Below are positions 34,083-47,300 of a DNA stretch of 64,000 bases, in pieces (within the stretch, counting starts at the first letter, position 1; each line of letters begins with the position of its first letter). Origin of the DNA: Scolanthus callimorphus. Lineage: Eukaryota; Cnidaria; Anthozoa; Actiniaria; Edwardsiidae. The stretch is from positions 12,621,399 through 12,685,398 of the forward strand of contig CM066912.1 in NCBI GenBank assembly GCA_033964015.1, in the 5' to 3' direction. The position numbers and the translations under genes were made by a program. The notes beneath the pieces were generated by a model. The model did no database searches and was not told the origin of the DNA. It worked only from the letters and a program-made list of their open reading frames with translations.

Positions 34083-37000
34083 AGGTTCACTCTACGGTAT
34101 AAGGTTCACGCTACGGTACCCAGGTTCACGCTACGGTACCCAGGTTCACGCTACGGTACCCAGGTCCACGCTACGGTACCCAGGTTCACGCTACGGTACC
34201 CAGGTTCACTAAACGGTACCCAGGTTCACGCTACGGTACCAAGGTTCACGCTACGGTACTCAGGTTCACTCTACGGTACTCAGGTTCACTCTACGGTACC
34301 CAGGTTCACGCTACGGTACTCAGGTTCACTCTACGGTATAAGGTTCACTCTACGGTATAAGGTTCACGCTACGGTACTCAGGTTCACTCTACGGTATAAG
34401 GTTCACGCTACGGTACCCAGGTTCACGCTACGGTACTCAGGTTCACTCTACGGTATAAGGTTCACTCTACGGTATAAGGTTCACGCTACGGTACTCAGGT
34501 TCACTCTACGGTATAAGGTTCACGCTACGGTACCCAGGTTCACGCTACGGTACTCAGGTTCACTCTACGGTATAAGGTTCACGCTACGGTACCCAGGTTC
34601 ACGCTACGGTACTCAGGTTCACTCTACGGTATAAGGTTCACGCTACGGTACTCAGGTTCACTCTACGGTATAAGGTTCACGCTACGGTACCCAGGTTCAC
34701 GCTACGGTACTCAGGTTCACTCTACGGTATAAGGTTCACGCTACGGTACCCAGGTTCACGCTACGGTACCCAGGTTCACGCTACGGTACCCAAGTTCACG
34801 CTACGGTACCCAGGTTCACGCAACGGTATAAGGTTCACGCTACGGTACTCAGGTTCACTCTACGGTATAAGGTTCACGCTACGGTACCCTGGTTCACGCT
34901 ACGGTACTCAGGTTCACTCTACGGTATAAGGTTCACGCTACGGTACCCAAGGTTCACGCTACGGTACCCAAGGTTCACGCTACGGTACCCAAGGTTCACG
35001 CTACGGTGCTCAGGTTCACTAAACGGTACCCAAGGTTCACTCTACGGTATAAGGTTCACGCTACGGTACCCAGGTTCACGCTACGGTACCCAAGTTCACG
35101 CTACGGTACCCAGGTTCACGCTACGGTATAAGGTTCACGCTACGGTACTCAGGTTCACTCTACGGTATAAGGTTCACGCTACAGTACCCAGGTTCACGCT
35201 ACGGTACTCAGGTTCACTCTACGGTATAAGGTTCACGCTACGGTACCAAGGTTCACGCTACGGTACCCAGGTTCACGCTACGGTACCCAGGTTCACGCTA
35301 CGGTACCCAAGTTTACGCTACGGTACTCAGATTCACTCTACGGTATAAGGTTCACGCTACTGTGCTCAGGTTCACTAAACGGTACCCAGGTTCACTCTAC
35401 GGTATAAGGTTCACGCTACGGTACCCAGGTTCACTCTACGGTACTCAGGTTCACTCTACGGTATATGGTTCACGCTACGGTACCCAGGTTCACGCTACGG
35501 TACCCAGGTTCACTCTACGGTATATGGTTCACGCTACGGTACCCAGGTTCACTCTACGGTACCCAGATTCACGCTACGGTACTCAGGTTCACTCTACGGT
35601 ATAAGGTTCACGCTACGGTACCCAGGTTCACGCTACGGTACCCAGGTTCACTCTACGGTATATGGTTCACGCTACGGTACCCAGGTTCACTCTACGGTAC
35701 CCAGATTCACGCTACGGTACTCAGGTTCACTCTACGGTATAAGGTTCACGCTGCGGTACCCAGGTTCACGCTACGATACCCAGGTTCACGCTACGGTACC
35801 CAGGTTCACGCTACGGTACCCAGGTTCACTCTACGGTATATGGTTCACGCTACGGTACCCAGGTTCACGCTACGGTACCCAGGTTCACGCTACGGTACCC
35901 AGGTTCACTCTACGGTATATGGTTCACGCTACGGTACCCAGGTTCACGCTACGGTACTCAGGTTCACTCTACGGTATAAGGTTCACGCTACGGTACCCAG
36001 GTTCACGCTACGGTACCCAGGTTCACGCTACGGTACCCAGGTTCACTCTACGGTATAAGGTTCACGCTACGGTACCCAGGTTCACGCTACGGTAACCAGG
36101 TTCATGCTACGGTATAAGGTTCACGCTACGGTACTCAGGTTCACGCTACGGTACCCAGGTTCATGCTACGGTATATGGTTCACGCAGGTTCACTCTACGG
36201 TATAAGGTTCACGCTACGGTACCCAGGTTCACGCTACGGTACCCAGGTTCACGCTACGGTACCCAGGTTCACGCTACGGTACTCAGGTTCACTCTACGGT
36301 ATAAGGTTCACGCTACTGTGCTCAGGTTCACTAAACGGTACCCAGGTTCACTCTACGGTATAAGGTTCACGCTACGGTACCCAGGTTCACGCTACGGTAC
36401 CCAGGTTCACTCTACGGTATAAGGTTCACGCTACGGTAACCAGGTTCATGCTACGGTATAAGGTTCACGCTACGGTACCCAGGTTCACGCTACGGTAACC
36501 AGGTTCATGCTACGGTATAAGGTTCACGCTACGGTACCCAGGTTCACGCTACGGTACCCAGGTTCACTCTACGGTATATGGTTCACGCTACGGTACCCAG
36601 GTTCACTCTACGGTACTCAGGTTCACGCTACGGTACTCAGGTTCACTCTACGGTATAAGGTTCACGCTACGGTACCCAGGTTCACGCTACGGTACCCAGG
36701 TTCACGCTACGGTACCCAGGTTCACGCTACGGTACTCAGGTTCACTCTACGGTATAAGGTTCACGCTACGGTACTCAGGTTCACTCTACGGTATAAGGTT
36801 CACGCTGCGGTACCCAGGTTCACGCTACGGTACCCAGGTTCACGCTACGGTACTCAGGTTCATGCTAACGGTACTCAGGTTCATGCTACGGTACTCAGGT
36901 TCACTCTACGGTATAAGGTTCATGCTACGGCACCCAGGTTCATGCTACGGTACCCAGGTTCACTCTACGGTACCCAGGTTCACTCTACGGTACTCAGGTT

Positions 37001-37460
37001 CACTCTTCGGTACTCAGGTTCACGCTACGGTACCCAGGTTCACGCTACGGTACCCAGGTTCACGCTACGGTATAAGGTTCACGCTACGGTACCCAGGTTC
37101 ATGCTACGGCAGGTTCACGCTACGGTATTCAGGTTCACGCTACGGTACCCAGGTTCACTCTACGGTATATGGTTCACGCTACGGTACTCAGGTTCACTCT
37201 ACGGTATAAGGTTCACGCTACGGTACCCAGGTTCACGCTACGGCAGGTTCACGCTACGGTACTCAGGTTCACGCTACGGTACTCAGGTTCACGCTACGGT
37301 ACCCAGGTTCATGCTACGGCAGGTTCACGCTACTGTACTCAGGTTCACGCTACGGTACTCAGGTTCACGCTACGGTACCCAGGTTCATGCTACGGCAGGT
37401 TCACGCTACGGTATTCAGGTTCAGGCTACGGTCAAGGTTCATGCAATGGTGGTTCACGCT
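34083..37460 (+). repeat. 3.4-kb minisatellite with 19/20-bp units
   Basis: Roughly 170 units follow one pattern: 20-bp units ggttcacgctacggtaccca (or with tactca), and 19-bp units ggttcactctacggtataa or -tat. Variants with catgctacgg, ctaaacgg or missing bases increase toward the right end. Blocks of units recur in the same order, so higher-order structure exists. Long open frames here arise because the unit has no + strand stop in any frame; they are not genes. Confidence 0.95.
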
Positions 37461-37814
37461 ATGGTAAAAAACGTTTTATACCCTACTCAAATTTGCGCTG
37501 TGCGAACGGGGCAATTGTTCTATAGATGATTTTCTTTCTTCAAATCATTTGCTAAAAAAATCCGAGCATTTCCCTATCTGTAGATATTTCTAGTTATTAT
37601 AATTATTATTTAAAATGGGGATCATACCGTTGCGATTGAACCTCCATTGTCGTGAAATGTTGTCCCGAAATCATACTCTTGTGATTTGAAATCGAACTCG
37701 CGCGCTATTGCGCTCGTTTTATTTTATCACGCGTATGATTTCAAATCAAATTGCACTCCACTCGGCTACTGCCATTATAAATTTGATGTTTTTAATTGCT
37801 CATTCCAGAATAGA

Positions 37815-37934
37815 TACCCTGGGTACCAGAGTCTCCAAGCTTCACTCGTTTACAAAACGCATATGCATATTTATTGATCGACGAGATCGCGGCCAGTTAA
37901 CGAGTGAAGCTTCGAGCTTTTGGTACCCAGGGTA
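37815..37934. mobile_element. 120-bp MITE with perfect 9-bp target duplication (Mutator-like)
   Basis: The ends taccctgggtaccagag and tggtacccagggta are inverted repeats. CAGAATAGA flanks both sides exactly (37806-37814 and 37935-37943). A 9-bp duplication fits Mutator-like elements. Confidence 0.8.
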
Positions 37935-38364
37935 CAGAATAGACGATGTCAAGTTCGAAAACAAAGTTGCGCGAGCAATGATGGAGCTAGGCAACCAAAT
38001 ACTATTTTCATTTTCATCGTTAAAAGAAACGGCAATTAGAGCTGGCGATGCGAACAGCGTTAACTGAGCATGCTAGTCCAGCTGTCCCTACCGTTCAATC
38101 CAGTGTGCTGCCATCTGGTACAGAGTTGTCAAACTTGTCTCCCTGGCTCATCACCTGGCAGAGGAGGCTCTGATGAAAGCCATTTTGAGAGACTTTGCTC
38201 AGAATGGCTAATTTTGAACGTTGGGGTATGCGTAGAAAGTTCTTCCTTTCAACAAATCAAATCTCGCGCATGCGTCGATCGCTGTCAGAAGAGGTTCCTT
38301 GCGCGAGTTCACGAGCCGGGAATCTCTGGGCAAGAGAATAGAATCAAAGAAAAAATTTTTTTTT

Positions 38365-39460
38365 CGAGCCCCCCCTCCAGTAAAATCCTGATTACTCTAA
38401 AACCACTGCAGCTTTGATGGTGAAACTTCGTGACTTTTCCTAAAATTTATCTGGGGACATTTTGGTGTCAATGACATGTCAGGGTCAACGGCCCAGTTTC
38501 CATGGCAACCACTTTTTGACATGCATGTTTTGCAAAACTCGAAAAAACTTGAATTTTTCATATTTCAAGCTTACTGTTGGACACATTGCCCAATTTATGA
38601 CTATCGGAGCTTGTACTCATTAGTAATTTATGTACAGGCTAATTAATTTTTGACACACAATCTTTGTGGGGGAGGGTAGGGGGATTTTGTTCATTTCATA
38701 TCAAGAAAACATTGTCGTCTTTCTAGAGATAGAGCGGGCTTCCTGTGGTGTCTTGTCTACCTTGTTTCCAGGTTCTTGACCGTGAAAAACAAAGCTGAAA
38801 ATGCACAGAACATATTTTCTCGAGTTCTGGTTGAGTTTGAAGTATTCTACATCAATAAGAATAGTGAAAAACTTACTGGGATTCCAAATATGGTATGCAG
38901 ATACTTCCTTATAAGGTAGTTGAAGAAAGTCGACAATTTTTAAGGGAATTTTCTTGATATGTAACATATGGTCTAAAACTAGCTCTGGGATTCACAAATA
39001 TTCTTTTAATTCAACTTTTTGAATGTCAAACACTTCTTTGATGAGTATTTTGTACATTTTGACCATTTTTTTTCTCATTGAGTATTTATCTGAAGAGTCA
39101 AATGGAAATTAAATGAAATCCAAGATGGCGGACAATATTTTCAAAAGTCGTCATTATGACGCAAGTTTGTTAAAATTTATGTGTTAATGTCACAAATTGT
39201 TACATTTACATTATCTTGATGTTAATTAGTCGGCCTATAGAGTATTATATACCAAGTTTTTGGAAGTTAATTAAAATTACTTAAAAATTGATAAAACATT
39301 GAAAATGACGTTATTGTGACGTCACATTTTGCTCCCACGTGACAAAAATAGGTGTGGTGATTTGTCTAAGGCTCATGGTCATTATGTGAAAGTTTGATGA
39401 TCATAGCCCCAGTGGTTCCAGAGATATAGATGGGGGGCCGAATTAGCCCCCCCCCCCCCC
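38365..39460. mobile_element. Decayed inverted-repeat element of about 1.1 kb
   Basis: Near both ends a C-rich stretch is followed by an accactg...gct.tgat..t.aaactt pattern in opposite orientation. No coding sequence is seen. The neighbouring 37944-38364 and 39461-40327 also show no gene. Confidence 0.35.
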
Positions 39461-40327
39461 CCCAGTCACAGATGGTCAAAAAAAGCCCAGTCTGAATAGG
39501 GTTAAACCAAGAATGTACGCTTACAAAATTGTCAATAGCGAATGTGATCCTGTGCACGTCTATAAACTTTACAAGAAACCGAATGAGAACCGAAGCAAAG
39601 TGATCCAATCTTATTTAGTGTGATTTCCAACCCTTTCTACCACACTTGACTCCCGCACACCACTTGCGCGTGTGAATGAAAATGGCAGGAAGGCTCGAAA
39701 ACAGCAGTACAGCTTTCTTCACAGAAACATCCCATAAGCTGCAACCGATTGCAACGGACCAAGGTCTTTGTTGTTATCACAGCCCGAAAACCTGAACGGC
39801 CCCGAATCAGTACACAACCAACCCACAGCGCTGCTCTGTAGAACTGGTTTACTGAACACATGGCCGACTACAAAATGGGCATACTTCACCAATCAAAGGC
39901 CTGCCATAGGCCAACTCGTGGGTGTTTTCCTTTGAAAAAGTTTTAGATGTTAGATGTTAAAGAAGACTCTATCAATTTGGTTGAAGGCTCCTATATTTTT
40001 GGGCAGGGCCTGCTCAATGAGAAAAACAAATTTGACTCCTAACTGATACCGACATGAGTGTGTAGCCCCTAAAATATACCATTAAGAAAAAATTCAAGGA
40101 AAAATGTCACAAGTTTGTTGTTGAAGCTCTGGTCACCTGGATTTGTGGCATACAAACTATCTCTTCCTTTTAGTCAACATGTGTCGAATATTTGACACAT
40201 TTATTAGCTTGAGTTAATGTGAATATTTTCTGGATAAATTTTAGCCGTTCTATGGGCTGCCATGATCTGCCTTTGAATACAGTTCTCTTGTTGCTGAAAA
40301 TTGTGCATAAATAAAGCTAATTAAAGA

Positions 40328-40532
40328 GCGAGTCACGCCACTCTTCCGACTTCTTGCCGACGGCCCGAAACCTTGGACCGTGATCGGCGTAGTGTGTCGG
40401 CTCAGGGAAGAATCCTTGGGACGACGTTCGCAAAATAAATAAAAAATTCTCGCCCAGACCTCTTGGGACTTATCGCTACACTTTCAAGGTTTCGGGCCGT
40501 CGGCAAGAAGTCGGAAGAGTGGCGTGACTCGC
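40328..40532. mobile_element. 205-bp hairpin element with perfect arms of about 48 bp
   Basis: The arms gcgagtcacgccactcttcc... and ...ggaagagtggcgtgactcgc match exactly over about 48 bp, suggesting a young insertion. Confidence 0.75.
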
Positions 40533-41028
40533 AAACTGGTTCAGCAGATCGTCGGCCTAAACATCGCTTTTGCCGGTTTAATTTTTTTAAAAAGGTTAAA
40601 ATAGAACGTGAAAAAGCAAATTCGAAAGTTATAGCTCAGTTGGTACGAAAGATACATCATCCGACTTTAATGTTTCCGAGGTCAAATGCCAAATAATTGA
40701 AAATTGAGTGGAATTCGGCGCCTGAGTTGCCAGCCTTCCAAATCCGTTTATAGACCGGGAGAAAATGTGAAAATGTCACTATTTCAACCCAAAGTGACAT
40801 AAAGGGAAGGAAGAAAGATTCAAATGAAGGTATGTGATATAAATATCTTTATTTTCTCAGATAAACGATATAAAATTCATTCTTACAGTTCCCACATATT
40901 TAATACCCAGATTGTAATGGCGCTATGTGATGAAGTAAAATAACTTTGCTTTAAATATGAGTATTTTGGTTTCATTTAATTGAATTTTTAAAGGATTTCA
41001 TTTGGAATAATTTTATAAGTGAACTTTT

Positions 41029-41073
41029 ATGAAATGCAAATTAACATGAGGTTCATGTTAATTTGCATTTCAT
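41029..41073. repeat. Perfect 20-bp-arm hairpin
   Basis: Arms 41029-41048 and 41054-41073 are exact complements around a 5-base loop (aggtt). It sits 150 bp left of the large transposon. Confidence 0.85.
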
Positions 41074-41219
41074 TGTTATTGCATTGTACCCCATTTTTCC
41101 CTGAGGCCGATTTTCATATTCCTCCCCGGGCTTTAGAAATGTTGAGTATTTTATGGGTATAAAAGCAAATCCTCGTGACTAAAGGGAGGTCATTCGATTG
41201 GACAAAATGCCTGTTGAAT

Positions 41220-41311
41220 ATTACAACCGATTTCACTGTTACGTGCACAGGGGGTCTTTCGCTTCGACGTTCGACGTCCTCTGACTCGACATGCTTGGTA
41301 ACCCGGCCTTC
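41220..41311 (+). repeat. Left terminal inverted repeat
   Basis: It starts attacaaccgatttcactg and contains cgacgttcgacgtcctc, then atgcttggtaacc. It matches the complement of 51479-51570 almost base for base. Confidence 0.9.
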
Positions 41312-41370
41312 AAATATTCCAGCTAATTCCAAGATGGCGGTTGTCGTAGGTCTCAAAGCGTGACTTTAAA

Positions 41371-44300
41371 ATGGTCGGAGCGTACTCAGAAGATCTACGT
41401 TGGCGAGTAATTTTTCATCAGTATCTTCAAGGATCGTCCATCGAACAAACAGCACAGGCTTTATTTGTCAGCAAGAGATTCGTTTGCAAAATTAGAGCTA
41501 CATATCTCGCAAGAGGTGATGTGTCGGAAATCTGTCGCCGAGGATCAAAGCGAATTCTCTCATGTAAGATATACATTCCTTGTTGATTTTAGATGGAAAA
41601 TCTCTCACGCTTGATTGTTATCTAACATTCATATCGTGTTTGAATCTGTCAACGCTCAACTATTCCTTGTGTTGCAGACAATGACAACAAAACTCTCCGT
41701 GCCATGGTTACAACCAAACCTGATTTATATATAGACGAGTACCGAGATTGGTTTCACACTATAACTGGCAAATGGGTTTCCGTTTCCACATTGTGCAGGT
41801 CAATTATCCGTTTAGGGTTCACCTATAATATATAGATTTAGCCACTGGCTAAAAGCGGAGCTCCAGGTTACATATTTTTCTGTGTTAATGAAACAAAAAC
41901 AAGGTTGCCATTGTAGATAGCTTGTCACAGTATGCTTTACAAGAAAAATGTCTATTGATATGTATACAGTGTCTTCTTTGGTATGTTGCTACACTGGCAC
42001 AATAAAGCTTGGCCTGTCGGCAAGTAGGGTAAAGAAACTTCCTTCAGAAAAAATAGCATACTTAACCCCTCCCAATGGAATAATTCTAACAAAGAACAAA
42101 AGTGCAATAAAGAGAAAAGTAATTATTTGCCATGAGTTTTTTTATAAATTTGAATCACAATATACATGTCCCATTTATTACATGAGCAGTGTATTTTTTA
42201 CTAAAATATGTAATTCCAGGAAATACCAATACCCTACGCCTTTCTTATACCTCTAGCCTGAAAATCCTACCCCTTTCGGGCCGAGCATCCCCGTACAATC
42301 CAATATATGGTATACCATGAATGAGAATGAGCTTTCCACTCATACAGCTGCACCTTCTTTTTTAATTTATTAAGAATTCCACTGAATGGTAAGGGGGGTG
42401 GGCCTAGAAGCTCAGAAGGGAGGGGCATCCTCTTTTGAACATATTTTCTTGTTTTCCCCCACCCCCCACATTGCCATACATAATGTCTATCAGCCCCCTC
42501 ACTTATGTTCTGCCTCCCATGTACTACATCCATTATGTTAATATTATTTTGCCTTATGCCATGGATGACCTGTCCAAGAGCGATCTCTGGCTGCTGCTTT
42601 GTCACTGAAATTGAAAGAGAATAGGAACCCATTAAAAAATGTTGAAACTATAACACAGATCTTCTTTTCCTGTCTATTTACCAAATGAAAGCATATAGCC
42701 ATGGATATTATTATACATTTTAGTAACGGAACATACTGGAGTCCCATTATCTTTGTAAAAGCCATAAAAATAATGAAAACATTAAATCAAGGATGAATAA
42801 CATTCAAACTTTCAGATTCACCTTTTTAAAAGGAATGTATTGATTGAAGCAAGGTTGATTTTTTAACACTCCATAATTACCATGTCTCTGTTTGATTGTC
42901 CAGGAGGCACACAGGGCACACACACAGAAGCATCGTTTTTGACACACTTATGCTATGGTAGTATTTTATGTAGTATTTTATGATATGGTAGTATTTTAGA
43001 AATTATTTGCTTCCAATCGATTAAAAATATGCTTAGGAATGTTTTATGCGGATAAGTGTCCAGCAGGCACTAATTCAAGGATTTATGGTGCGTTAACAGT
43101 GTCAGGGCCGCAGCACTTACGGGGCCGGGGGACCCAGTTTTTCCCCAAACAACCCTTAAAACTCCCAATTTTGCACCTTGCATTTCAAAGTTCTCCCAAA
43201 CATGCGGCAAATTCACATTCAGGCAAAAGAGTTTAAACTTTTTTTAAAAACTGCTTTGAGGTTTTTTATATGTTGTCCCCCCCCCCCCCCCAGTTTTTGG
43301 AGGCTTGCTATGGCCCTGAGTGTTATGTGTGGTTCCCTCTCTCCCTCACTCCACAGAAGTGTGTTGAAAAGTGACACACCCCTCTGGAATATCAAAAGAA
43401 AAATAGCTGAGTATTTGTATATAAAAAAAGCAGGTAAATTGACCCGCAACCACTCTAGAATTTCCAAGCTCTTCCTTGAATACTTTCTGGAACCATAACG
43501 AAGGGGGTACCTTGATATAAAAGTGATGTGGAGGTCTGACATTTTTTGGGGGGTATGAAATTTGTAGTAGAAGGAATTTTTGGGGGTTTAAAATTCTACC
43601 AGGGGGGGATTGATCGAAAGCTAAAGCTATTTTCGGGAAACATAAGCAGCTCACAGCATCATGTGTATGCTGGTATTAAATGGCCTTTTTAGACTAAGAA
43701 AATTGCATATTATGGGCGGGCGGTTTAAAATTTATGGCTCATTTTTTTGGGTATGAAATTTGGAGCTCTGTCGGACCCCCAGTCATTTCTATATCCAAGT
43801 AACCCCCTGGGAACCACACATTTTATGTTTGGCTAAAGTCATGACTGAGGATATTCCACTTAGTGTGATGATTGCAGGGGGCCCGGCCGGGGGTGCAAGC
43901 TAATCCTCACAAGATGACTTATGAAAAACATCACATGAAGCTACAATGTCACAGATACAAATGATTGTAGGTTCACTTTTTTCATTTTTATGACAAATAT
44001 TAACTATATGTGAATTGTCCTATGTTTTTATTGAACTGAAATATAATTGCATCTAAACTCAAGCTTGACAAAGGCCAAATATCATGAGGGAGAAATATCT
44101 TGTTCTAAGAAAATATGCCTAAATTTTGTTTCTTTTCCTGTATTAAGATAATCAATTTCCAGATTCCCCTTCAACTGTGAATGATGCACTTTGTCAGTTG
44201 TTCCCAGCATGTCTGGTTTTATATAATAGTATACTTACACTTTATATTTACAATGTAAAAACTAACTTTTTTTAATGATTTGGGAGACAAAAATAATCTC

Positions 44301-47300
44301 AAATAAACTTGCGCTACCTACAAGATATATGCCTGAAAATGTTCGTGCCTGATCCGACAGTGAAACAAAATACTCTAATGATTACTTGCCTGTTATATGC
44401 GGTAAACACTGTGAAGCCAGAAAAACATAAGCTGGAAACCTACAAATTAAATCAAGCAGTCAATTATTCCTCAGTCAAACCTCAGGGCTCAGCGAAATGG
44501 ATAAAATATTCCACAATTCTAAGAACAACAGGTTAATAAACTCAAGAATTACTGTACCATTGCCTAATCGGAAGTTCGGAGATTGCATTGCAGAGTCATT
44601 GTTTGATGACCAAAGCAGGGACGTCAACTCTCCCGGTTTTGCCAGGAGTCTCCCGGTTTTCTTTTGAAAGAACGATTTTTTTTTTGCTTCTTGACCTTAA
44701 AAGAACGCTAAATACAGCGAAAATGATAGACATTAGGTCTTTTCCTGCCTCAAAAGCCCAATATTTTGGTGTCTCAAGGTTTTTCGAGCGGCAAGGTTGA
44801 CGTCCCTGCCAAAGTAAAGTTCGATGATGGCGTTCTTCATTCAACATGGCTGCCTAATGGGCAAGCAAATACCAAAATTCTCCCAAAGTACAATAATTAT
44901 CGCTCAAAGCTATGGCAACGGAAGTAGAATCACTGTCAAACTGAAATCACTTAAAAATGCGTATTACACTTTAAGGAATCCTCAAACAAACAAGTCATAA
45001 TGAACGTAAATCTTCCGACAGCCACCATCGTTTTTAATGAACTTTCATCATTTTCTAACTAGCGTAGCGAGCCGCCGGGACGCGAAAAAGCTTGGAACGA
45101 AAATTTAAAAGAAAATTAAAAGTTAAAAAAAAGTTTATAAAACTACGGTTGAATTTTAAAGTTTTTCGTGAGGACCTACCTTGAGAATATTTTTTCCTTG
45201 CACGGCACGAGTTTCGACCTTCGTTCTTCTTCCCGCGCTGTCGTTCTATCTTTCCTTCTGAAATTCTGAGAAGGAAAATGTTCTGGACACTTTTTCCGTT
45301 GTATTTAGTCTCAGCCTTTTTATCTTCAGGTTTCGACATGTCGGCTAGGGTACTTTCAACCCCCTACTGAAGACATAATTTTTCGTTCTCTCTCGATCTA
45401 CGGCCGTTGTTGTCTTCCGACATGTCATTTGCTCGCTGCTGGTTCTTCTCTCTCACTCTCTTCGCCCTCTGACTTCGTTTCTTTTTCCTTCGTGAAACTC
45501 CCGTGTTCATCGACATATCCATCTCGACGTTTCGACCTCATCGCGGTAAATTTGACTTTTAGACTTAGTCTAAAATACCTTGAAATGAGGCAGCTTGTCA
45601 CAGAAACGTTTCATTTTTTTCGTGAAGAGCAAGGAAACAAATTCCTTCTCTTGTCGAAAATTCTCCCCTACTTAGCAGAGCCAGAGGCCTCTTCTCTCTG
45701 CATTTCGCTGGTTGAAAAAAAAAATCCCTTGCAAATAAAATTCAAGGCGCGCGCGTGCTCATTTTCCCGCTCAAAACTGATGGGCTACCTGTGCGACGAC
45801 GGACACACACAACCGGAAGTCCATGAAAATCAAGGTCGATGGGTATACACTTTTCTGTTATGTCTCCTTCTTCTCCTGCATGTAGCTATGGGGCTCCGCT
45901 ACGCGGAGGCTAAAAAGGTAAATCTGCATTATTTGTCCTCAAACAGCTGACTCCACATAAATTGTGAAGTGCAATTTCTGAAATATTTTCAAGATTGAAC
46001 ATGTTTCTTTCTATCATTTTATTACAATATTTGTGTTTTGGATTGCAGCTTAGAATAATTGCATGGAATAGGAGTGAAATTGACAGAGCAGAATATATGA
46101 GGGAAATCTCACAGATTCCAAGAAGGCAGCTTCTTTTTGTTGATGAAACAGGAAAAGATACAAGAACATATCAGGTAGGGAATATTTTTTTTTAGTTTTC
46201 AGGATCTCTGTTGCACACACACTGGAGTTAGTATGGTACCTCTGCTTGGCCTGTTTGAGCTTGCATTGAATGTTTATCATACTTTTGATGTTCTAGATTT
46301 TGAACTATCCCATATTCCATTCTGATACACCCACAATTCTGGAATGGAATCAAACAATACTCTCCTTTCTATGTTTGATTTGATTTCATTTGTTTTGCTT
46401 GCAGAGAACAAAAGGCCATTGCCTCCCTGGACACGACCATCCCCACAGAGTAGTAGGAAATTTTGGGCGAGATGAAAGATTTAGTACTGTGGCAGCACTA
46501 AGCTTAGATGGAATTGTTGCACACCATACTGTTCCTGGAGGATTTGACTCTGAAAACTTCATCTTTGCCATCCAGCATTTTGTTCTACCTATTCTTGGCC
46601 GTTTTGCACTCAATGAACCAAATTCTGTTGTCGTTCTTGACAATGCCAGGATTCATGATGCAAATGAATTTATCAACATGTGCAGACAAAAAGGTGCACT
46701 AGTAATATTTTTACCGTAAGTATTTGTGAGATTGTAAGCATCCCCCATCTGTTATTTGGACCTGGAATTTTGGACTTCCCATTATGCGAAAAAATCTTGC
46801 TACCTGTTTGTTGACACCCAGATATTGTAGTAGCAAAGGTCTTGAGCAAAAAATGATAATACAGATTGTGGTAGACCATTCAACTTATAAACCTTATTCA
46901 AAAAAGGTTGCTTGGCATTTGATAGTTGCTCATTGGTGTTTCATTCCCTGCATGCCATTCTAGGTACACCATTTCTGGCAGTTCTCTGCAGTTTGCAAAG
47001 AAACCACTGCAAAATAAGTTGTTGTTAATGACATCTAAACATATTCTAAGCTTATTTCAAGAACTTCTTTCTACCGATCGCTTTGAAGGTTTCTTCCAAG
47101 AATGCCACACATTGAATGAAACATCAAGACACAGAGCAACCTTTTTTTGTCATTACACGTGTACTACTAACCTGGGTCTAAAATGTAAACATGATTGGTT
47201 GATCGATTCTTCAATTGCAGATACCATTTCCAAATGCTTTTGAAATATTTATAAAGGTGCTTCTGAAGCCACAGTTTTGACTCTATCACTTTACCACAGT

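Larger units (their letters stand above)
41829..45913. mobile_element. 4.1-kb element inserted in transposase exon 2
   Basis: The left end tatatagatttagccactgg with ctaaaagcggagctcc matches the ends at 51691 and 58873. The right end is tatggggctccgctacgcgg followed by aggc. Removing it, with a TA or TAA duplication, restores two Lys codons and a gtaaat donor (45918) in phase with exon 3. The interior (MITEs at 43101 and 44615 apart) shows no gene; C tracts lie near 43280. Confidence 0.7.

Noticed and set aside
34083..37460. CRISPR-like regular array
   Set aside because: Units are contiguous with no unique spacers, and the sequence is eukaryotic.
33984..37529. Several long open frames (up to 340 codons) with RFTLRYPGS-like repeats
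   Set aside because: The 19/20-bp unit lacks stops in all three + frames, so the frames are by-products of the minisatellite. No start context or flanking exons support coding.
40625..40695. tRNA-like stretch with tagctcagttggta
   Set aside because: An A-box match is visible, but the B-box is poor and no cloverleaf or acceptor stem closes.
45429..45950. 173-codon open frame
   Set aside because: It runs into the end of the inserted 41829-45913 element and has no recognisable motif.
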